Positions 63,796 through 64,000 of a stretch of 64,000 nt of DNA are shown in pieces (position 1 is the stretch's first letter; each line of letters starts with the position of its first letter). Under the pieces are notes generated by a model that did not search any database, had not been told where the DNA came from, and saw only the letters and a list, made by a program, of their open reading frames with translations. Source of the stretch: Neobacillus novalis NBRC 102450 (lineage in GTDB: Bacteria > Bacillota > Bacilli > Bacillales > Cytobacillaceae); assembly GCF_001591805.1 (NCBI RefSeq), contig NZ_BCVP01000016.1:214031-278030 (forward strand), read 5' to 3'. A program made the translations under genes and the position numbers.

Positions 63796-64000
63796 CTATT
63801 TGGGACCTTTCTTACCTTTCAAACCACGTTTGCCCTTGCTTCCTCTGCTTCCACGTGAGCCCCTGCTTCCTCCACGTGAGCCCCTGCTTCCTCTTGATCC
63901 GCGGCTGCCTCTGCTTCCTCGTGAGCCCCGGCTTCCTCTGCTTCCTCCACGTGAGCCCCGGCTGCCTCTTGATCCACGGCTTCCTCTTGATCCACGGCTT
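63796..64000 (-). CDS. C-terminal part of a Ser-Arg-Gly repeat protein (partial)
   Basis: The last 67 codons of a gene that continues beyond the window. The frame is almost entirely SRG triplets, broken twice by an extra Gly (SRGGSRG), and ends SRGSKGKRGLKGKKGPK then stop. Gly at nearly every third position is collagen-like, while the Arg/Ser content recalls basic spore coat proteins such as CotG. Its nucleotide repeats (GGAAGC, GGCTCACGTGGA) vary in codons, so selection on the protein is likely. Its length is unknown. Confidence 0.75.
   Translation of the reverse strand, partial: SRGSRGSRGSRGSRGSRGGSRGSRGSRGSRGSRGSRGSRGSRGGSRGSRGSRGSKGKRGLKGKKGPK

Noticed and set aside
63800..64000. CRISPR-like or satellite array at the window end
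   Set aside because: The short units form an open SRG reading frame to a stop followed by a terminator; there are no spacers.

Overview
The window is a low-GC, spore-forming Bacillaceae chromosome segment. It carries spore protein genes (sspN, sspO, sspP, tlp, a cotM-like gene, a gerPA/PF-like gene), Bacillus-type ribosome binding sites and sigma-A promoters. A long block keeps a gene order I remember from Bacillus subtilis: ynfC-parC-parE-yneT ... plsY ... yneR-yneQ-yneP ... tlp-sspN-yneN ... citB-sspO ... sspP-cotM. The segment can therefore be read as that backbone with accessory genes inserted. No rRNA, tRNA, CRISPR array or intact insertion sequence was seen.

Layout. 1-10.8 kb: a decayed acetyltransferase, a YmaF-type His-rich protein, an aldehyde/alcohol dehydrogenase pair, a small regulator pair, a HAD phosphatase, a membrane thioredoxin, a D,D-carboxypeptidase with an altered motif, and a XerS-like recombinase preceded by three copies of a 16-bp site that overlap its promoter. 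10.8-16 kb: a heterodimeric ABC exporter with its MarR regulator. 16-31 kb: topoisomerase IV and the yne block, interrupted by a histidine kinase, a GH18 protein, a CapA protein and a tandem AAA+ ATPase. 31-41 kb: FbpB-like protein, YneN, an MtnA-like isomerase with a class II aldolase, an antibiotic-resistance-type ABC-F with a probable attenuator, aconitase and spore genes. 41-54.4 kb: selenium genes, threonine catabolism (kbl-tdh), germination gene, a second ABC-F, and a probable selenium-oxyanion ABC transporter. 54.5-64 kb: MFS pump, DUF421 protein, a second YmaF protein, a cadC-cadA metal-resistance operon, CorC-type protein, MerR regulator, D-serine dehydratase, and the end of a Ser-Arg-Gly repeat protein.

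The most important result is a selenocysteine (Sec) system that a standard gene caller breaks or misses. The window has selA (Sec-tRNA synthesis), selD (selenophosphate synthesis) and a PhnD-like ABC transporter of the type proposed to import selenate. Three genes have an in-frame TGA exactly where a conserved redox or metal-binding Cys is expected, each followed by a short hairpin 12-17 nt downstream: selD itself (U19), an unannotated SelW/Rdx-type protein with a CxxU motif (43129-43368, minus strand), and the N-terminal heavy-metal-binding domain of the CadA-type P-type ATPase (UxxC in place of CxxC; true start 59756). The last would be a metal-efflux pump whose metal-binding site uses selenium, controlled by a CadC repressor with two clear operators.

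Limits: family assignments come from motifs and memory, without database searches. selB and the Sec tRNA gene are not in the window.
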